Source of the DNA: Tranquillimonas alkanivorans
Lineage (GTDB): Bacteria > Pseudomonadota > Alphaproteobacteria > Rhodobacterales > Rhodobacteraceae
NCBI RefSeq assembly: GCF_900115595.1
Contig: NZ_FOXA01000005.1
Coordinates: 62,001 to 126,000 of the forward strand
Length of the DNA: 64,000 bases
Direction of reading: 5' to 3'
The position numbers and the translations under genes were made by a program. The notes beneath the pieces were generated by a model. That model did not search any database. It saw only the letters and a list, made by a program, of their open reading frames with translations, and was not told the origin of the DNA. Below, one piece after another: positions 20,770-29,467 of the stretch (positions within the stretch are counted from its first letter, which is position 1; every line of letters begins with the position of its first letter).

Positions 20770-21645
20770 ATGGATCACGCGGCGCGGCCCTGGCGCTCTG
20801 TCCTCTACATCCCAGGCTCCAATCCCCGGGCATTGGAGAAGGCGAAAACCCTGCCGGTGGACGCCATCATCTTCGATCTTGAGGACGCAGTCGCGCCTGA
20901 CGAGAAGGCCAATGCGCGCGATCTGCTCGCCCAGACTCTGGCAGAGGGCGGGTACGGCCCGCGCGCGCAGCTCGTCCGGATCAACGCGCTCGACACCGAG
21001 TGGGGTGAGGCGGACCTTGACGCCGTGGCGGCCGCGCGGCCGCAGGCGATCCTTCTGCCCAAGGTGGACCGTGACGCGGATGTTGAGGCACTGGCCGATC
21101 GGCTGGAGGCGCGGGCCGAGACGGCACAGACCCGCATCTGGGCCATGATGGAGACCTGCGAGGGCATCCTGAATGCGGTCACCATCGCGCGGGCGCCGCG
21201 GATGCAGGGGTTGGTGCTGGGGACGAACGATCTGGCCAAGGAACTGCGCTGCGGCTTCCGCGCGGATCGGCTGCCGATGATGATGGCTCTTCAAACCTGC
21301 CTGCTGGCGGCGCGCGCCGCTGGGATCGCGTGCGTCGACGGGGTCTACAACGCCTTCAAGGACGAGGACGGCCTGCGCGACGAGTGTCGGCAGGGCCGGG
21401 CGCTGGGGATGGATGGCAAGACGCTGATCCACCCGGCGCAGGTGGACGTCGCCAACGCTTGCTTCGCCCCGACCGAGGCCGAGGTCGACCTGTCCCGCCG
21501 ACAGATCGCAGCGTTCGAGGAGGCGCAGGCGAAAGGGCGGGGCGTCGCCGTGCTGGATGGAAAGATCGTCGAGAATCTGCATGTTGAGACCGCGCGGGCG
21601 ACGCTCGCGAAGGCACAGGCGATCTGGGAACTGGAGAGCACATGA
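20770..21645 (+). CDS. mcl2: CoA ester lyase family; (3S)-malyl-CoA thioesterase (Mcl2)-like
   Basis: This 291-residue CitE/HpcH TIM-barrel protein has the N-terminal RSVLYIPGSNPRALEKA, the metal and CoA region FDLEDAVAPDEK, the METCEGILNA acidic motif and GKTLIHPAQV. In Rhodobacter sphaeroides one such enzyme (Mcl1) cleaves malyl-CoA and a shorter paralogue (Mcl2) hydrolyses (3S)-malyl-CoA to malate. The length, and the position next to mesaconyl-CoA hydratase, mdh and sdh, fit Mcl2. Lyase versus thioesterase activity is inferred, not shown. GGGAGG lies 5 bp before the chosen ATG at 20770. It starts a four-gene overlapping operon. Confidence 0.75.
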   Translation: MDHAARPWRSVLYIPGSNPRALEKAKTLPVDAIIFDLEDAVAPDEKANARDLLAQTLAEGGYGPRAQLVRINALDTEWGEADLDAVAAARPQAILLPKVDRDADVEALADRLEARAETAQTRIWAMMETCEGILNAVTIARAPRMQGLVLGTNDLAKELRCGFRADRLPMMMALQTCLLAARAAGIACVDGVYNAFKDEDGLRDECRQGRALGMDGKTLIHPAQVDVANACFAPTEAEVDLSRRQIAAFEEAQAKGRGVAVLDGKIVENLHVETARATLAKAQAIWELEST

Positions 21646-22193
21646 TACTACTGATCCTCGGCGTTTTGCTGTGGGCGGGCGCGCACATGTTCAAGCGCGT
21701 GGCCCCCGACGCACGCGCGAAGATGGGCGACAAGGGCAAGGGGCTGGTGGCGGTGTTGCTGCTGATCAGCATCGTGCTGATGGTGTTCGGCTACCGCACC
21801 GGCGACAACGTTTATTGGTGGGGCCGCAGCCCCGCGCTGGTCGGCATCAACAACCTGCTGGTCCTGATCGGCTTCTACCTGTTCGCGGCGAGCGGCATGA
21901 AGACGCGGATCACGCGCGTCACCCGGCATCCGCAGCTCATCGGCTTCTCGTGCTGGGCGGTGGGCCACCTTCTGGTCAACGGCGACCTCAAGTCGTTCAT
22001 CCTGTTCGGCGGCTTGCTGCTGTGGGCGCTGGCCGAGATCGCCCTGATCAACCGGGCGGAGCCGGTGTCGCAGTGGCGCAAGCCCGAACCCGCGCCCGTG
22101 CGCAAGGAAATCATCGCGCCGGTCGCGGCGCTCGTTCTTTATCTCGTCGTGGCGATGATCCACGGCTGGCTTGGATATTGGCCGTTCGGATGA
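21642..22193 (+). CDS. NnrU family membrane protein
   Basis: This 183-residue protein has about five membrane helices. The family was named for NnrU in nitric-oxide-reductase clusters of denitrifiers; its molecular role is unresolved. Signature segments are GDNVYWWGRSPALVGINNLL and RVTRHPQLIGFSCWAVGHLL, the latter like isoprenylcysteine methyltransferase-type membrane proteins. Its ATG overlaps the previous stop (ATGA). No denitrification genes are nearby, so the name should not be taken as a function here. Confidence 0.85.
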   Translation: MILLILGVLLWAGAHMFKRVAPDARAKMGDKGKGLVAVLLLISIVLMVFGYRTGDNVYWWGRSPALVGINNLLVLIGFYLFAASGMKTRITRVTRHPQLIGFSCWAVGHLLVNGDLKSFILFGGLLLWALAEIALINRAEPVSQWRKPEPAPVRKEIIAPVAALVLYLVVAMIHGWLGYWPFG

Positions 22194-22393
22194 AACTCTA
22201 TCGACTTCTCACTGGCGACGATACGTCGGCCTTCTGTCATAAGGTGAGCGAGGCGCTCGCCAAGGGATGGGAGCTGCACGGCGATCCCGCCTATGCCTTC
22301 GATGCCGAGAACGGGGTGATGCGCTGCGCGCAGGCCGTCACCAAGGAGGTCGAGGGCGAGTATTCGCCGGACATGAAGCTGGGGGCGCAGTGA
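22190..22393 (+). CDS. DUF1737 small protein
   Basis: This 67-residue soluble protein has one DUF1737 domain (MKLYRLLTGDDTSAFCHKVS, then ALAKGWELHGDPA), a short strand-helix-strand unit. Function is unknown. Its ATG overlaps the NnrU stop by 4 bp, and the next gene's GTG follows its stop after a single base, so it is tightly coupled to both. Confidence 0.85.
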   Translation: MKLYRLLTGDDTSAFCHKVSEALAKGWELHGDPAYAFDAENGVMRCAQAVTKEVEGEYSPDMKLGAQ

Positions 22394-22394
22394 C

Positions 22395-23423
22395 GTGAAG
22401 ACGAACGCGGGGCGCTTCTTCGAGGATTACCGGCTGGGCGAGCGGATCGTCCACGCCGTGCCCCGGACCCTGTCGGGCGGCGAACGGGCGCTGTACCACG
22501 CGCTCTATCCCGCACGGGGGGCGCTGCATTCGTCCGATGCCTTCGCGCGGTCCTGCGGCCTGCCGGCCGCCCCCGTAGACGACCTGATCGTGTTCCATAC
22601 GGTGTTCGGAAAGTCGGTGCCCGACATCTCGCTGAACGCCGTAGCGAACCTGGGCTACGCGGAGGGGCGGTGGTTGCGGCCGGTCTGGCCCGGAGACACG
22701 CTGACAGCGGAGTCCGAGGTGATCGGGCTCAAGCAAAACTCCAGCGGCAAGACCGGCGTGGTCTGGGTGCGGACCACGGGACGCAACCAGCACGGCGCGC
22801 CGGTCCTGAGCTTCGTGCGCTGGGTCATGGTCCGGCGGCGGGCCGAGGGGGCGGCTCCGGAGACGGTGGTGCCCGACCTGGCCGACGCGGTGGCAGCGAG
22901 CGAGCTGGTGGTGCCGAAGGAGCTGGACTTTTCGAACTACGACGTCGCGCTGGCGGGCGAGCCGCACCGGTGGGCCGACTACGCGATCGGCGAGCGCATC
23001 GATCACGTCGATGGCGTGACGGTGGAGGAGGCCGAGCACATGCTGGCCACGCGGCTGTGGCAGAACACCGCCAGGGTGCACTTCGACGCTGCGCTGCGCG
23101 AGGACGGGCGGCGGCTGGTCTATGGCGGGCACGTCATCTCGCTCGCGCGGGCGCTGTCGTTTAACGGGTTGGCGAGCGCGCAGGCGATCGTCGGGCTGAA
23201 CGGCGGGGTCCATGCGAACCCGTGCTTCTCGGGTGACACCGTGCGGGCCTGGTCCGAGGTTCTGGACCGGGCCGAAACGGCGGCGCCGGGAGTGGGCGCA
23301 CTGCGCCTGCGGCTGGTGGCGGTGAAGGGCGACAGCGGCGCGTTTGCGCTGAAGGGAGAGGACGGGAAATACCTGCCCGAGGTTCTGCTGGACCTCGATT
23401 ACTGGGTGCTGGTTCCCCGATAG
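22395..23423 (+). CDS. mch: Mesaconyl-CoA hydratase (MaoC double hot-dog)
   Basis: This 342-residue protein contains two MaoC-like hot-dog domains (about residues 8-150 and 180-325). Size and sequence features (FEDYRLGERIVHAVPRTLS, then DDLIVFHTVFGKSVPDISLN) match mesaconyl-CoA hydratase, which forms beta-methylmalyl-CoA in the ethylmalonyl-CoA pathway used for acetate growth in Rhodobacter. The start is a GTG one base after the DUF1737 stop; no ATG lies near enough. Its product would feed malyl-CoA lyase/thioesterase activity encoded three genes upstream. The specific activity is inferred from similarity and context. Confidence 0.82.
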   Translation: MKTNAGRFFEDYRLGERIVHAVPRTLSGGERALYHALYPARGALHSSDAFARSCGLPAAPVDDLIVFHTVFGKSVPDISLNAVANLGYAEGRWLRPVWPGDTLTAESEVIGLKQNSSGKTGVVWVRTTGRNQHGAPVLSFVRWVMVRRRAEGAAPETVVPDLADAVAASELVVPKELDFSNYDVALAGEPHRWADYAIGERIDHVDGVTVEEAEHMLATRLWQNTARVHFDAALREDGRRLVYGGHVISLARALSFNGLASAQAIVGLNGGVHANPCFSGDTVRAWSEVLDRAETAAPGVGALRLRLVAVKGDSGAFALKGEDGKYLPEVLLDLDYWVLVPR

Positions 23424-23429
23424 GAAACT

Positions 23430-23517
23430 GCCGCGCCTGCGGCCCGACGCCTTCTTCTTCGCGCCGGGCGTCGCCCGGCGCGGTGCCTCCGGCGGGGATA
23501 TTTTCAGACCAGAGATG
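23430..23517 (+). repeat. Dispersed intergenic element, copy B
   Basis: Hairpins GCCGC-GCCT-GCGGC (23430-23443) and GCGCCGGGC-GTC-GCCCGGCGC (23461-23481) are followed by GGGG and the 22-bp core GGATATTT-TCAG-ACCAGAGATG at 23496-23517. It lies after mch and 45 bp before the sdh operators, and its hairpins probably end the mch transcript. Confidence 0.8.
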
Positions 23518-23562
23518 GGGCCGCGCACCGAATCGGGCTGACCGGCCGCACTCGGCGAGGCC

Positions 23563-23591
23563 GTGATCACACGCCGCCGAGGCGTGATCAC
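23563..23591 (+). promoter_or_regulatory. Tandem GTGATCAC operators before sdhC
   Basis: Perfect palindromes GTGATCAC at 23563-23570 and 23584-23591 are 21 bp apart, exactly as before sucC. They lie 133-161 bp before the sdhC ATG. The match in sequence, copy number and spacing between two operons for consecutive TCA steps strongly suggests a common regulator. Confidence 0.7.
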
Positions 23592-23610
23592 GAACGCCGG
23601 CGAAAACTTG

Positions 23611-23624
23611 AAATGCGTCTAAAT
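23611..23624 (+). promoter_or_regulatory. Shared promoter-type element before sdhC (AAATGCGT-CT-AAAT)
   Basis: This 14-base block begins 20 bp after the end of the second operator, and twelve of its bases are identical to the block before sucC (18578-18591). It overlaps TTGAAA at 23608-23613, which could be a -35 hexamer, but I see no convincing -10 at standard spacing. The exact start point is left open. Confidence 0.45.
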
Positions 23625-23723
23625 ACCTCGGCCGATTGTGCTTCGATCACGTGACACGCGCGTAAAAACCGCTATCACTTGCGCCCGAACGCGCCGCGCG
23701 GCGGCACAACGGAAGGGAAAGCC

Positions 23724-24113
23724 ATGCCAGACGTGAACCGGGGGGACCGCCCACTCTCGCCCTTCATGATCGGGCCGTACTACAGGCCGCAGATCACCTC
23801 CATCTCCTCGATCTTTACCCGCATCACCGGCAACGGGCTTCTGGTCGGGGCATTGCTGGTCGTGTGGTGGCTGCTCGCCGCCGCGACTTCGCCCGAGGCC
23901 TTCGCGACCGCCGACGGCTTCATCACCTCGTGGTTCGGCGACCTGATCATGTTCCTGTCGCTGCTGGCGCTCTGGTATCACACGCTGGCCGGGCTGCGGC
24001 ACCTGTACTGGGACACCGGCCGCGGGCTTGAAATCGGCATTGCCGAGAAGCTGGGCTGGGGCTGCATGATCGGGTCGGTCGTGCTGACCGTATTCACCGT
24101 CATCGTGATCTGA
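23724..24113 (+). CDS. sdhC: Succinate dehydrogenase cytochrome b556 subunit
   Basis: This 129-residue membrane anchor has three helices and helps bind haem and ubiquinone in complex II. The N-terminal RPLSPFMIGPYYRPQITSIS and SIFTRITGNGLL are the family signature, with the quinone-site Ser and Arg. The haem-ligand His lies in WYHTLAGLRHLYWD. The ATG at 23724 has GGAAGGGA upstream; a longer frame from 23679 adds poor sequence. First gene of the sdhCDA-(two lipoproteins)-sdhB operon. Confidence 0.95.
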   Translation: MPDVNRGDRPLSPFMIGPYYRPQITSISSIFTRITGNGLLVGALLVVWWLLAAATSPEAFATADGFITSWFGDLIMFLSLLALWYHTLAGLRHLYWDTGRGLEIGIAEKLGWGCMIGSVVLTVFTVIVI

Positions 24114-24123
24114 GGAGGGCGAC

Positions 24124-24495
24124 ATGGCTTACATGACGGCGCGCAAGCGCGCGACGGGGATGGGGTCGGCCAAGACCGGTACCTCGCACTTCTGGAACAT
24201 GACGATCAGTTCGGTGGCGCTTCTGGTGCTCGTGCCGCTTTTCGTCTTCACCTTCGGGCCGATGCTGGGCGAGCCATATCCCGAGGTGGTTGCCTATTTC
24301 TCGCGCCCCTTCCCCGCGATCGTTGCGGCGCTGACGCTGTTGGTCGGCTTCGTGCACTTCAAGAACGGCGCGCAGGTGATGATCGAGGATTACGTGCAGG
24401 GCCTGGCCCGCAAGATCTCGATCATCGCGGTGATCTGCATCAGCTACGCCGCGGCGGCGACGGGGCTTTTCGCCATCGCCCGCCTCGCGCTCTGA
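24124..24495 (+). CDS. sdhD: Succinate dehydrogenase membrane anchor subunit
   Basis: This 123-residue protein with three membrane helices is the second anchor of complex II. After a basic, soluble start ([20 protein letters not shown]) the helices span about residues 28-50, 60-80 and 95-120. [14 protein letters not shown] at the second helix end matches the region that carries the haem/quinone-site residues in alphaproteobacterial SdhD. It lies 10 bp after sdhC and 10 bp before sdhA. Confidence 0.93.
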   Translation: MAYMTARKRATGMGSAKTGTSHFWNMTISSVALLVLVPLFVFTFGPMLGEPYPEVVAYFSRPFPAIVAALTLLVGFVHFKNGAQVMIEDYVQGLARKISIIAVICISYAAAATGLFAIARLAL

Positions 24496-24505
24496 GGAGA
24501 CTTTC

Positions 24506-26308
24506 ATGGCTGCTTACGAATACGAAACGCATACCTACGACGTAGTCGTCGTCGGTGCCGGAGGCTCGGGCCTTCGCGCCACGCTGGGCATGGCCGAGCA
24601 GGGCCTGAAGACGGCCTGCGTCACCAAGGTGTTCCCGACGCGCTCGCACACCGTCGCCGCGCAGGGCGGCATCGCCGCGTCGCTGAGCAACATGGGCCCC
24701 GACCACTGGCAGTGGCACATGTACGACACCGTGAAGGGCTCGGACTGGCTGGGCGACACGGACGCGATGGAATACCTCGCCCGCGAGGCGCCGAAAGCGG
24801 TCTACGAGCTGGAACACTACGGCGTGCCGTTCTCGCGCACAGAAGAGGGAAAGATTTACCAGCGTCCGTTCGGTGGCCACACCACCGAGTTCGGCGAGGG
24901 TCCCCCGGTGCAGCGGACCTGCGCGGCGGCCGATCGGACCGGGCACGCGATCCTGCACACGCTCTATGGCCAGTCGCTGAAGAACAACGCCGAGTTCTTC
25001 ATCGAATATTTCGCCATCGATCTGATCATGTCCGACGATGGGCAGTGCCAGGGCGTCGTGTGCTGGAAGCTCGACGACGGCACGATGCACGTCTTCAATG
25101 CCAAGATGGTCGTGCTTGCCACCGGCGGCTACGGACGGGCGTATTTCTCGGCCACCTCGGCGCACACATGCACCGGCGACGGCGGCGGCATGGTGGCGCG
25201 GCAGGGTCTGCCGCTGCAGGACATGGAGTTCGTTCAGTTCCACCCCACCGGCATCTACGGCTCGGGCTGCCTGATCACCGAGGGCGCGCGGGGCGAGGGT
25301 GGTTACCTTACCAATTCCGAGGGCGAGCGCTTCATGGAGCGCTATGCGCCGACCTACAAGGATCTGGCGTCGCGCGACGTGGTCTCGCGCTGCATGACCA
25401 TGGAGATCCGTGAAGGCCGCGGCGTGGGCGAGGGCAAGGATCACATCCACCTGCACCTCAATCACCTGCCGCCCGAGACGCTGGCCGAGCGGCTGCCCGG
25501 CATTTCGGAATCCGCGCGCATCTTCGCCGGCGTCGACGTCACGAAGGAGCCGATCCCGGTGCTGCCGACGGTGCACTACAACATGGGCGGCATTCCGACG
25601 AACTATTGGGGTGAGGTGCTCGATCCGGTCGAGGGCGACCCCGACCGCGTTGCGCCGGGCCTGATGGCCGTGGGCGAGGCCGGCTGCGCCAGCGTCCATG
25701 GCGCCAACCGGCTTGGCTCGAACTCGCTGATCGACCTGGTGGTGTTCGGACGTGCCGCCGCCATCCGCGCGGCCGAGGTGGTGGACCCGCAGGCGCCGAA
25801 CCCGCGGCTCAACAAGGCGAGCATCGACAAGGCGCTTGCGCGTTTCGACGGGCTGCGTCACGCCAAGGGCAATGTCCCGACGGCCGAACTGCGGCTCGAG
25901 ATGCAGAAGACCATGCAGTCGGACGCCGCCGTTTTCCGCACGGACAAGACGCTCGCCGAAGGGGTCGAGAAAATGTACGGCGTCGCCGGCAAGATGGACG
26001 ACCTGCATGTCAGCGACCGTTCACTCGTCTGGAACAGCGACCTGATGGAGACGCTCGAGCTGACCAACCTGATGCCGAACGCGCTCGCCACCATCGTCAG
26101 CGCCGAGGCGCGCAAGGAAAGCCGCGGCGCCCACGCGCAGGAGGATCACCCCGACCGCGACGACGAGACCTGGCGCAAGCACACGCTGGCCCGCGTCAAC
26201 GGAAAGGTCGAGCTGGATTACCGTCCGGTGCACCTGAACCCGCTGCTGGGCCACAACGAGGGCGGAATCGATCTGAAGAAGATCGCGCCCAAGGCCCGGG
26301 TGTATTGA
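24506..26308 (+). CDS. sdhA: Succinate dehydrogenase flavoprotein subunit
   Basis: This 600-residue catalytic subunit oxidises succinate to fumarate. The FAD motif is [12 protein letters not shown] (residues about 15-26), covalent FAD attachment is at His48 in [11 protein letters not shown], and the dicarboxylate-site segments QFHPTGIYG and [13 protein letters not shown] are present. The C-terminus [12 protein letters not shown] matches the alphaproteobacterial/mitochondrial type. The stop overlaps the TTG start of the next small gene by three bases. Confidence 0.97.
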   Translation: MAAYEYETHTYDVVVVGAGGSGLRATLGMAEQGLKTACVTKVFPTRSHTVAAQGGIAASLSNMGPDHWQWHMYDTVKGSDWLGDTDAMEYLAREAPKAVYELEHYGVPFSRTEEGKIYQRPFGGHTTEFGEGPPVQRTCAAADRTGHAILHTLYGQSLKNNAEFFIEYFAIDLIMSDDGQCQGVVCWKLDDGTMHVFNAKMVVLATGGYGRAYFSATSAHTCTGDGGGMVARQGLPLQDMEFVQFHPTGIYGSGCLITEGARGEGGYLTNSEGERFMERYAPTYKDLASRDVVSRCMTMEIREGRGVGEGKDHIHLHLNHLPPETLAERLPGISESARIFAGVDVTKEPIPVLPTVHYNMGGIPTNYWGEVLDPVEGDPDRVAPGLMAVGEAGCASVHGANRLGSNSLIDLVVFGRAAAIRAAEVVDPQAPNPRLNKASIDKALARFDGLRHAKGNVPTAELRLEMQKTMQSDAAVFRTDKTLAEGVEKMYGVAGKMDDLHVSDRSLVWNSDLMETLELTNLMPNALATIVSAEARKESRGAHAQEDHPDRDDETWRKHTLARVNGKVELDYRPVHLNPLLGHNEGGIDLKKIAPKARVY

Positions 26309-26604
26309 AGCGGGTGGCGGCGGCTCTCGGGCTTCTGGCGGTCGCGGCCGCCTGCGCCCCCGCCTCGACCGAGGTGGCCGAGCGCCGCTGCGCCGAGCGG
26401 GCACGCGCGGCGGCCGAGCCGGTGTCGTCCATCGGCGGCGTGGCCGAGCTGGGCTATGGCAGCGGCGGGATGCACACCGACCTCGACGTCTCGCTCACCG
26501 CGGGCGTGAACCTTGGTGGCGGCGCCGATCCGTACGCAGCCTACGATCGCTGCGTCCGGCGGGCGACGGGGCAGGGGCCGGCGCGGCCCCTGGTGCTGGA
26601 ATGA
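26305..26604 (+). CDS. Hypothetical small lipoprotein in sdh operon (99 aa)
   Basis: This 99-residue protein has a lipoprotein signal ([16 protein letters not shown], lipobox Cys17). The mature part contains [15 protein letters not shown], an [18 protein letters not shown] segment like a beta hairpin, and [12 protein letters not shown] near the end. The best start is a TTG at 26305 overlapping the sdhA stop (TTGA), since it supplies the Lys-Arg of the signal; a GTG at 26314 is the alternative. No domain is recognised. It is translated between SdhA and SdhB. Confidence 0.72.
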   Translation: MKRVAAALGLLAVAAACAPASTEVAERRCAERARAAAEPVSSIGGVAELGYGSGGMHTDLDVSLTAGVNLGGGADPYAAYDRCVRRATGQGPARPLVLE

Positions 26605-26912
26605 TCGGCCGACTCGTCCTGCTGGCGGCGGTGCTGGCCGCTTGCACGCCCGCCACGCGCGAGGATCTGACCCGCGCCGCGGCGCGCAGCGCCATCCGCC
26701 CGATCCTGGCCGACGTCGCGCCGGGCGTGCCGCTTGAACCCGCCGCGGATTGCGTGGTGGACAATGCCACCGCTCCGGAGCTTCGGGCGCTGGCGGCCGA
26801 CAGCGTCACCGGGCCCACGGCCTCGACGCGCCAGATCCTGATCACGGTCGCGGCCCGTCCCGCGACCCTGCAATGCCTGGCGGCCGAGGGGCTGCCCCCG
26901 CTGTTGAGATAG
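26601..26912 (+). CDS. Hypothetical small lipoprotein in sdh operon (103 aa)
   Basis: This 103-residue protein has a short lipoprotein signal ([14 protein letters not shown], Cys15). The mature region (CTPATREDLTRAAARSAIRP) is helical, and two further Cys residues (DCVVDNATAPELR, LQCLAAEGLPP) may pair. The name cannot be given beyond lipoprotein. Its ATG overlaps the previous stop (ATGA) and sdhB starts 10 bp after its own stop, so it belongs to the sdh operon. Confidence 0.75.
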   Translation: MIGRLVLLAAVLAACTPATREDLTRAAARSAIRPILADVAPGVPLEPAADCVVDNATAPELRALAADSVTGPTASTRQILITVAARPATLQCLAAEGLPPLLR

Positions 26913-26921
26913 GAGAGAGAG

Positions 26922-27701
26922 ATGGTTCAACTGACCCTCCCCAAGAACTCGAAGATTCGCACCGGCAAGACCTGGCCGAAGCCAGAGGGGGCGAAAAACG
27001 TGCGGAAGTTCCAGATCTATCGCTGGAATCCGGACGACGGAGAGAACCCCCGCGTCGACACCTATTTCGTCGACATGGACACCTGCGGGCCGATGGTCCT
27101 GGACGCGCTCATCAAGATCAAGAACGAGATCGACCCGACGCTGACCTTCCGCCGGTCCTGCCGGGAAGGGATCTGCGGATCGTGCGCGATGAACATCGAC
27201 GGGATCAATACGCTGGCCTGCATCTACGGGATGGACGAGATCAAGGGCGACGTGAAGGTTTATCCGCTGCCGCACATGCCGGTGGTCAAGGACCTGATCC
27301 CCGACCTCACCCACTTCTACGCCCAGCACGCCAGCATCATGCCGTGGCTTGAAACCAAGACGAGCCGCCCCGAGCACGAGTGGCGCCAGTCGATCGAGGA
27401 CCGCAAGAAGCTCGACGGCCTGTATGAATGCGTGATGTGCGCCTCGTGCTCGACGGCCTGCCCGAGCTATTGGTGGAACGGTGACCGCTACCTCGGGCCC
27501 GCCGCGCTGTTGCACGCCTACCGCTGGATCATCGACAGCCGGGACGAGGCCACGGGCGAGCGGCTGGACGATCTGGAGGATCCGTTCAAGCTGTACCGTT
27601 GCCACACCATCATGAACTGCGCCAAGACCTGTCCCAAGGGTCTGAACCCGGCGAAGGCGATCCAGGAGATCAAGAAGATGATGGTCGAGCGGCAGCTCTG
27701 A
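26922..27701 (+). CDS. sdhB: Succinate dehydrogenase iron-sulfur subunit
   Basis: This 259-residue subunit carries electrons from FAD to ubiquinone through three clusters. The 2Fe-2S ligands are in [15 protein letters not shown] plus the following TLAC, the 4Fe-4S motif is [12 protein letters not shown], and the 3Fe-4S motif is [17 protein letters not shown]. All Cys ligands are present and length is normal. AGGAGAGAG lies before the ATG. Last gene of the operon; a hairpin follows. Confidence 0.97.
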   Translation: MVQLTLPKNSKIRTGKTWPKPEGAKNVRKFQIYRWNPDDGENPRVDTYFVDMDTCGPMVLDALIKIKNEIDPTLTFRRSCREGICGSCAMNIDGINTLACIYGMDEIKGDVKVYPLPHMPVVKDLIPDLTHFYAQHASIMPWLETKTSRPEHEWRQSIEDRKKLDGLYECVMCASCSTACPSYWWNGDRYLGPAALLHAYRWIIDSRDEATGERLDDLEDPFKLYRCHTIMNCAKTCPKGLNPAKAIQEIKKMMVERQL

Positions 27702-27718
27702 CTCGAATCTTTCCACAA

Positions 27719-27745
27719 CGCCCGCTCCGACATTCGGGGCGGGCG
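27719..27745 (+). terminator. Terminator hairpin after sdhB
   Basis: A 12-bp stem (CGCCCGCTCCGA with TCGGGGCGGGCG, one G-T pair) and a 3-base loop lie 17 bp after the sdhB stop. The tail is CATTACG rather than a U run, so termination may be partial. Confidence 0.6.
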
Positions 27746-28273
27746 CATTACGTCCGTCGCCTGAATTCATGGCGCAAAGGTGGCGTATATACGACAGAAA
27801 CATGTTTCGATGCCTGCCGAATCGCGGTAAAAGCGAGTTAGTAACGATTACGTTAGTAGGTACCGGACCAGCGGGCTGAAGCCCGACGCCACAGACCCGT
27901 TCGTCCGGTGCTCTGTTCCTGCTCCTCAAGCTCCCCAATCACGATTGCTCCCGCGCAGGAACTCGCCGCGCTTTCCCCGCGTCGAGACTCTGAGCGGTCG
28001 GAGTCTTTCGAGGGTCCTCCGCCCAAATCCGCCACCGCCGAACGGCAGCCCGACCGGGGCACGCCCGGCGACGCAGTAACCATCAGGTCGCTCGTCGACG
28101 TCCAAAGTTCGGTTTCGGCTCAGACGGAGGGCAGATGCCCGGTTTTAGTGCAAGATACCGATGCAATGCGACGCGGTGCCAACCTGCGGCGCTCCGAAGG
28201 GGGTGCCCGCGGTTGACCGTCCCGCTGGCCACGAAGAACGCTGAATCCGAGCCGAAAAGGAGGATCTTGCCCC
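27746..28273. other. 528-bp stretch without a supported gene, with three palindromes
   Basis: No frame here has a convincing start, codon use and length. The first 110 bases are less GC-rich than the surroundings and hold GTATATAC (27785-27792), the 12-bp perfect palindrome GAAACATGTTTC (27797-27808) and TAACG-ATTA-CGTTA (27842-27855), the last flanked by two GTTAGTA copies. A small hairpin CGGGCT-GA-AGCCCG lies at 27872-27885. The rest is GC-rich and plain. It likely holds the promoter and controls of the following M24 gene, or a small RNA. Confidence 0.5.
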
Positions 28274-29467
28274 ATGCCTGCTGCTCCGGACATCCTGCCG
28301 TTCAGCGCAGCCGAGTACGCTCGGCGCCTGACCCTCACCCGGGCCGCAATGGCCGAGGCGGGGATCGACGTGCTGTTCGTCGAGGATCCCTCGAACATGG
28401 CATGGCTCACGGGCTATGACGGCTGGTCCTTCTACGTCCACCAGGGCGTACTGGTCTTTCACGACCACGACCCGATCTGGTGGGGCCGGAACCAAGACGC
28501 GAACGGTGCCGTCCGCACCGTCTGGATGCCAGACGAAAGGGTGATCGGCTACGCCGACAACTTCGTGCAGTCGACCGAGCGGCACCCGATGCAGGACCTC
28601 GCCCGGATTATCCACGAGACCGGGCATGGCAACGCGCGCATCGGCGTCGAGATGGAGAACTACTATTTCTCGGCCAAGGCTTACGTCACGATGCTGCAGG
28701 AACTGCCGGGCGCGCAGTTCGTCGACGCGACGGCGCTGGTGAACTGGCAGCGCGGCGTGAAGTCCGACGAAGAGATCGCGTTCATGCGCCGCGCCGCCCG
28801 TATCGCCGAGAAAGTCGTTGACGGCGTGATCGAGCGGGTGGAGCCTGGCCTGCGCAAGAACGACCTGGTGGCCGAGATCTACGGCGATATCATCCGCGGT
28901 GACGGGGCTGATTGCTGGGGCGACTACCCGTCGATCGTGCCGCTCCTGCCGTCGGGCACCGACGCCTCGGCCCCGCACCTGACCTGGAACGGCGACACCT
29001 TCAAGAAGGGTGAGGCGACGTTCTTCGAACTGGCCGGCTGCTATCGCCGTTACCACGTGCCCGTCTGCCGCACCGTATTCTTGGGCGACCCGCCCGACCA
29101 CATCCGGCGCGCCGAGGCGGCGCTGCTCGAGGGGCTGGAAGCAGGGCTCGAGGCCGCGCGGCCGGGCCGCCGCGCCTGCGACATCGCAAATGCCCTGGCC
29201 GAACCGCTTGAGCGGGCCGGGATCGAGCGCGGCGCGCGCTGCGGCTATCCCATCGGCCTGAGCTATCCGCCGGATTGGGGTGAGCGCACCGTATCGCTGA
29301 GGGCCGAGGATCAGACCGAGCTGAAGCCGGGGATGACTTTCCACTTCATGCCGGGCCTCTGGATGAACGACTGGGGGCTCGAAATTACCGAGAGCATCCT
29401 GATCCGCGACCACGGCCCAGCCGAAACGTTCTGCAACAGGCCGCGCCGACTGCATGTCAAGGCCTGA
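28274..29467 (+). CDS. M24 family hydrolase, ectoine hydrolase (DoeA/EutD)-like
   Basis: This 397-residue protein has the creatinase N-terminal domain and the pita-bread M24 fold. The block DPSNMAWLTGYDGWSFYVHQ and QSTERHPM closely resemble ectoine hydrolase DoeA/EutD, which opens ectoine to N-acetyl-diaminobutyrate. The usual M24 metal-binding Asp pair appears replaced (FFELAGCYRRYHVPVCRT), as in the creatinase/ectoine hydrolase branch. A strong AAGGAGG precedes the ATG. It overlaps the ArgE-like gene by 14 bp. None of the other ectoine genes (eutABC, doeB, doeC, doeX) is nearby, so the substrate is uncertain; a Xaa-Pro peptidase-type role is the alternative. Confidence 0.65.
   Translation: MPAAPDILPFSAAEYARRLTLTRAAMAEAGIDVLFVEDPSNMAWLTGYDGWSFYVHQGVLVFHDHDPIWWGRNQDANGAVRTVWMPDERVIGYADNFVQSTERHPMQDLARIIHETGHGNARIGVEMENYYFSAKAYVTMLQELPGAQFVDATALVNWQRGVKSDEEIAFMRRAARIAEKVVDGVIERVEPGLRKNDLVAEIYGDIIRGDGADCWGDYPSIVPLLPSGTDASAPHLTWNGDTFKKGEATFFELAGCYRRYHVPVCRTVFLGDPPDHIRRAEAALLEGLEAGLEAARPGRRACDIANALAEPLERAGIERGARCGYPIGLSYPPDWGERTVSLRAEDQTELKPGMTFHFMPGLWMNDWGLEITESILIRDHGPAETFCNRPRRLHVKA

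Noticed and set aside
27908-28216. 102-codon frame in the sdhB to M24 gap
   Set aside because: No Shine-Dalgarno, low-complexity Ser/Cys start, and no third-position GC bias.
28135-28419. 94-codon frame with GGAGG before its ATG
   Set aside because: It overlaps 146 bp of the M24 gene in another frame, and its codons lack the local bias; the better start with AAGGAGG is at 28274.
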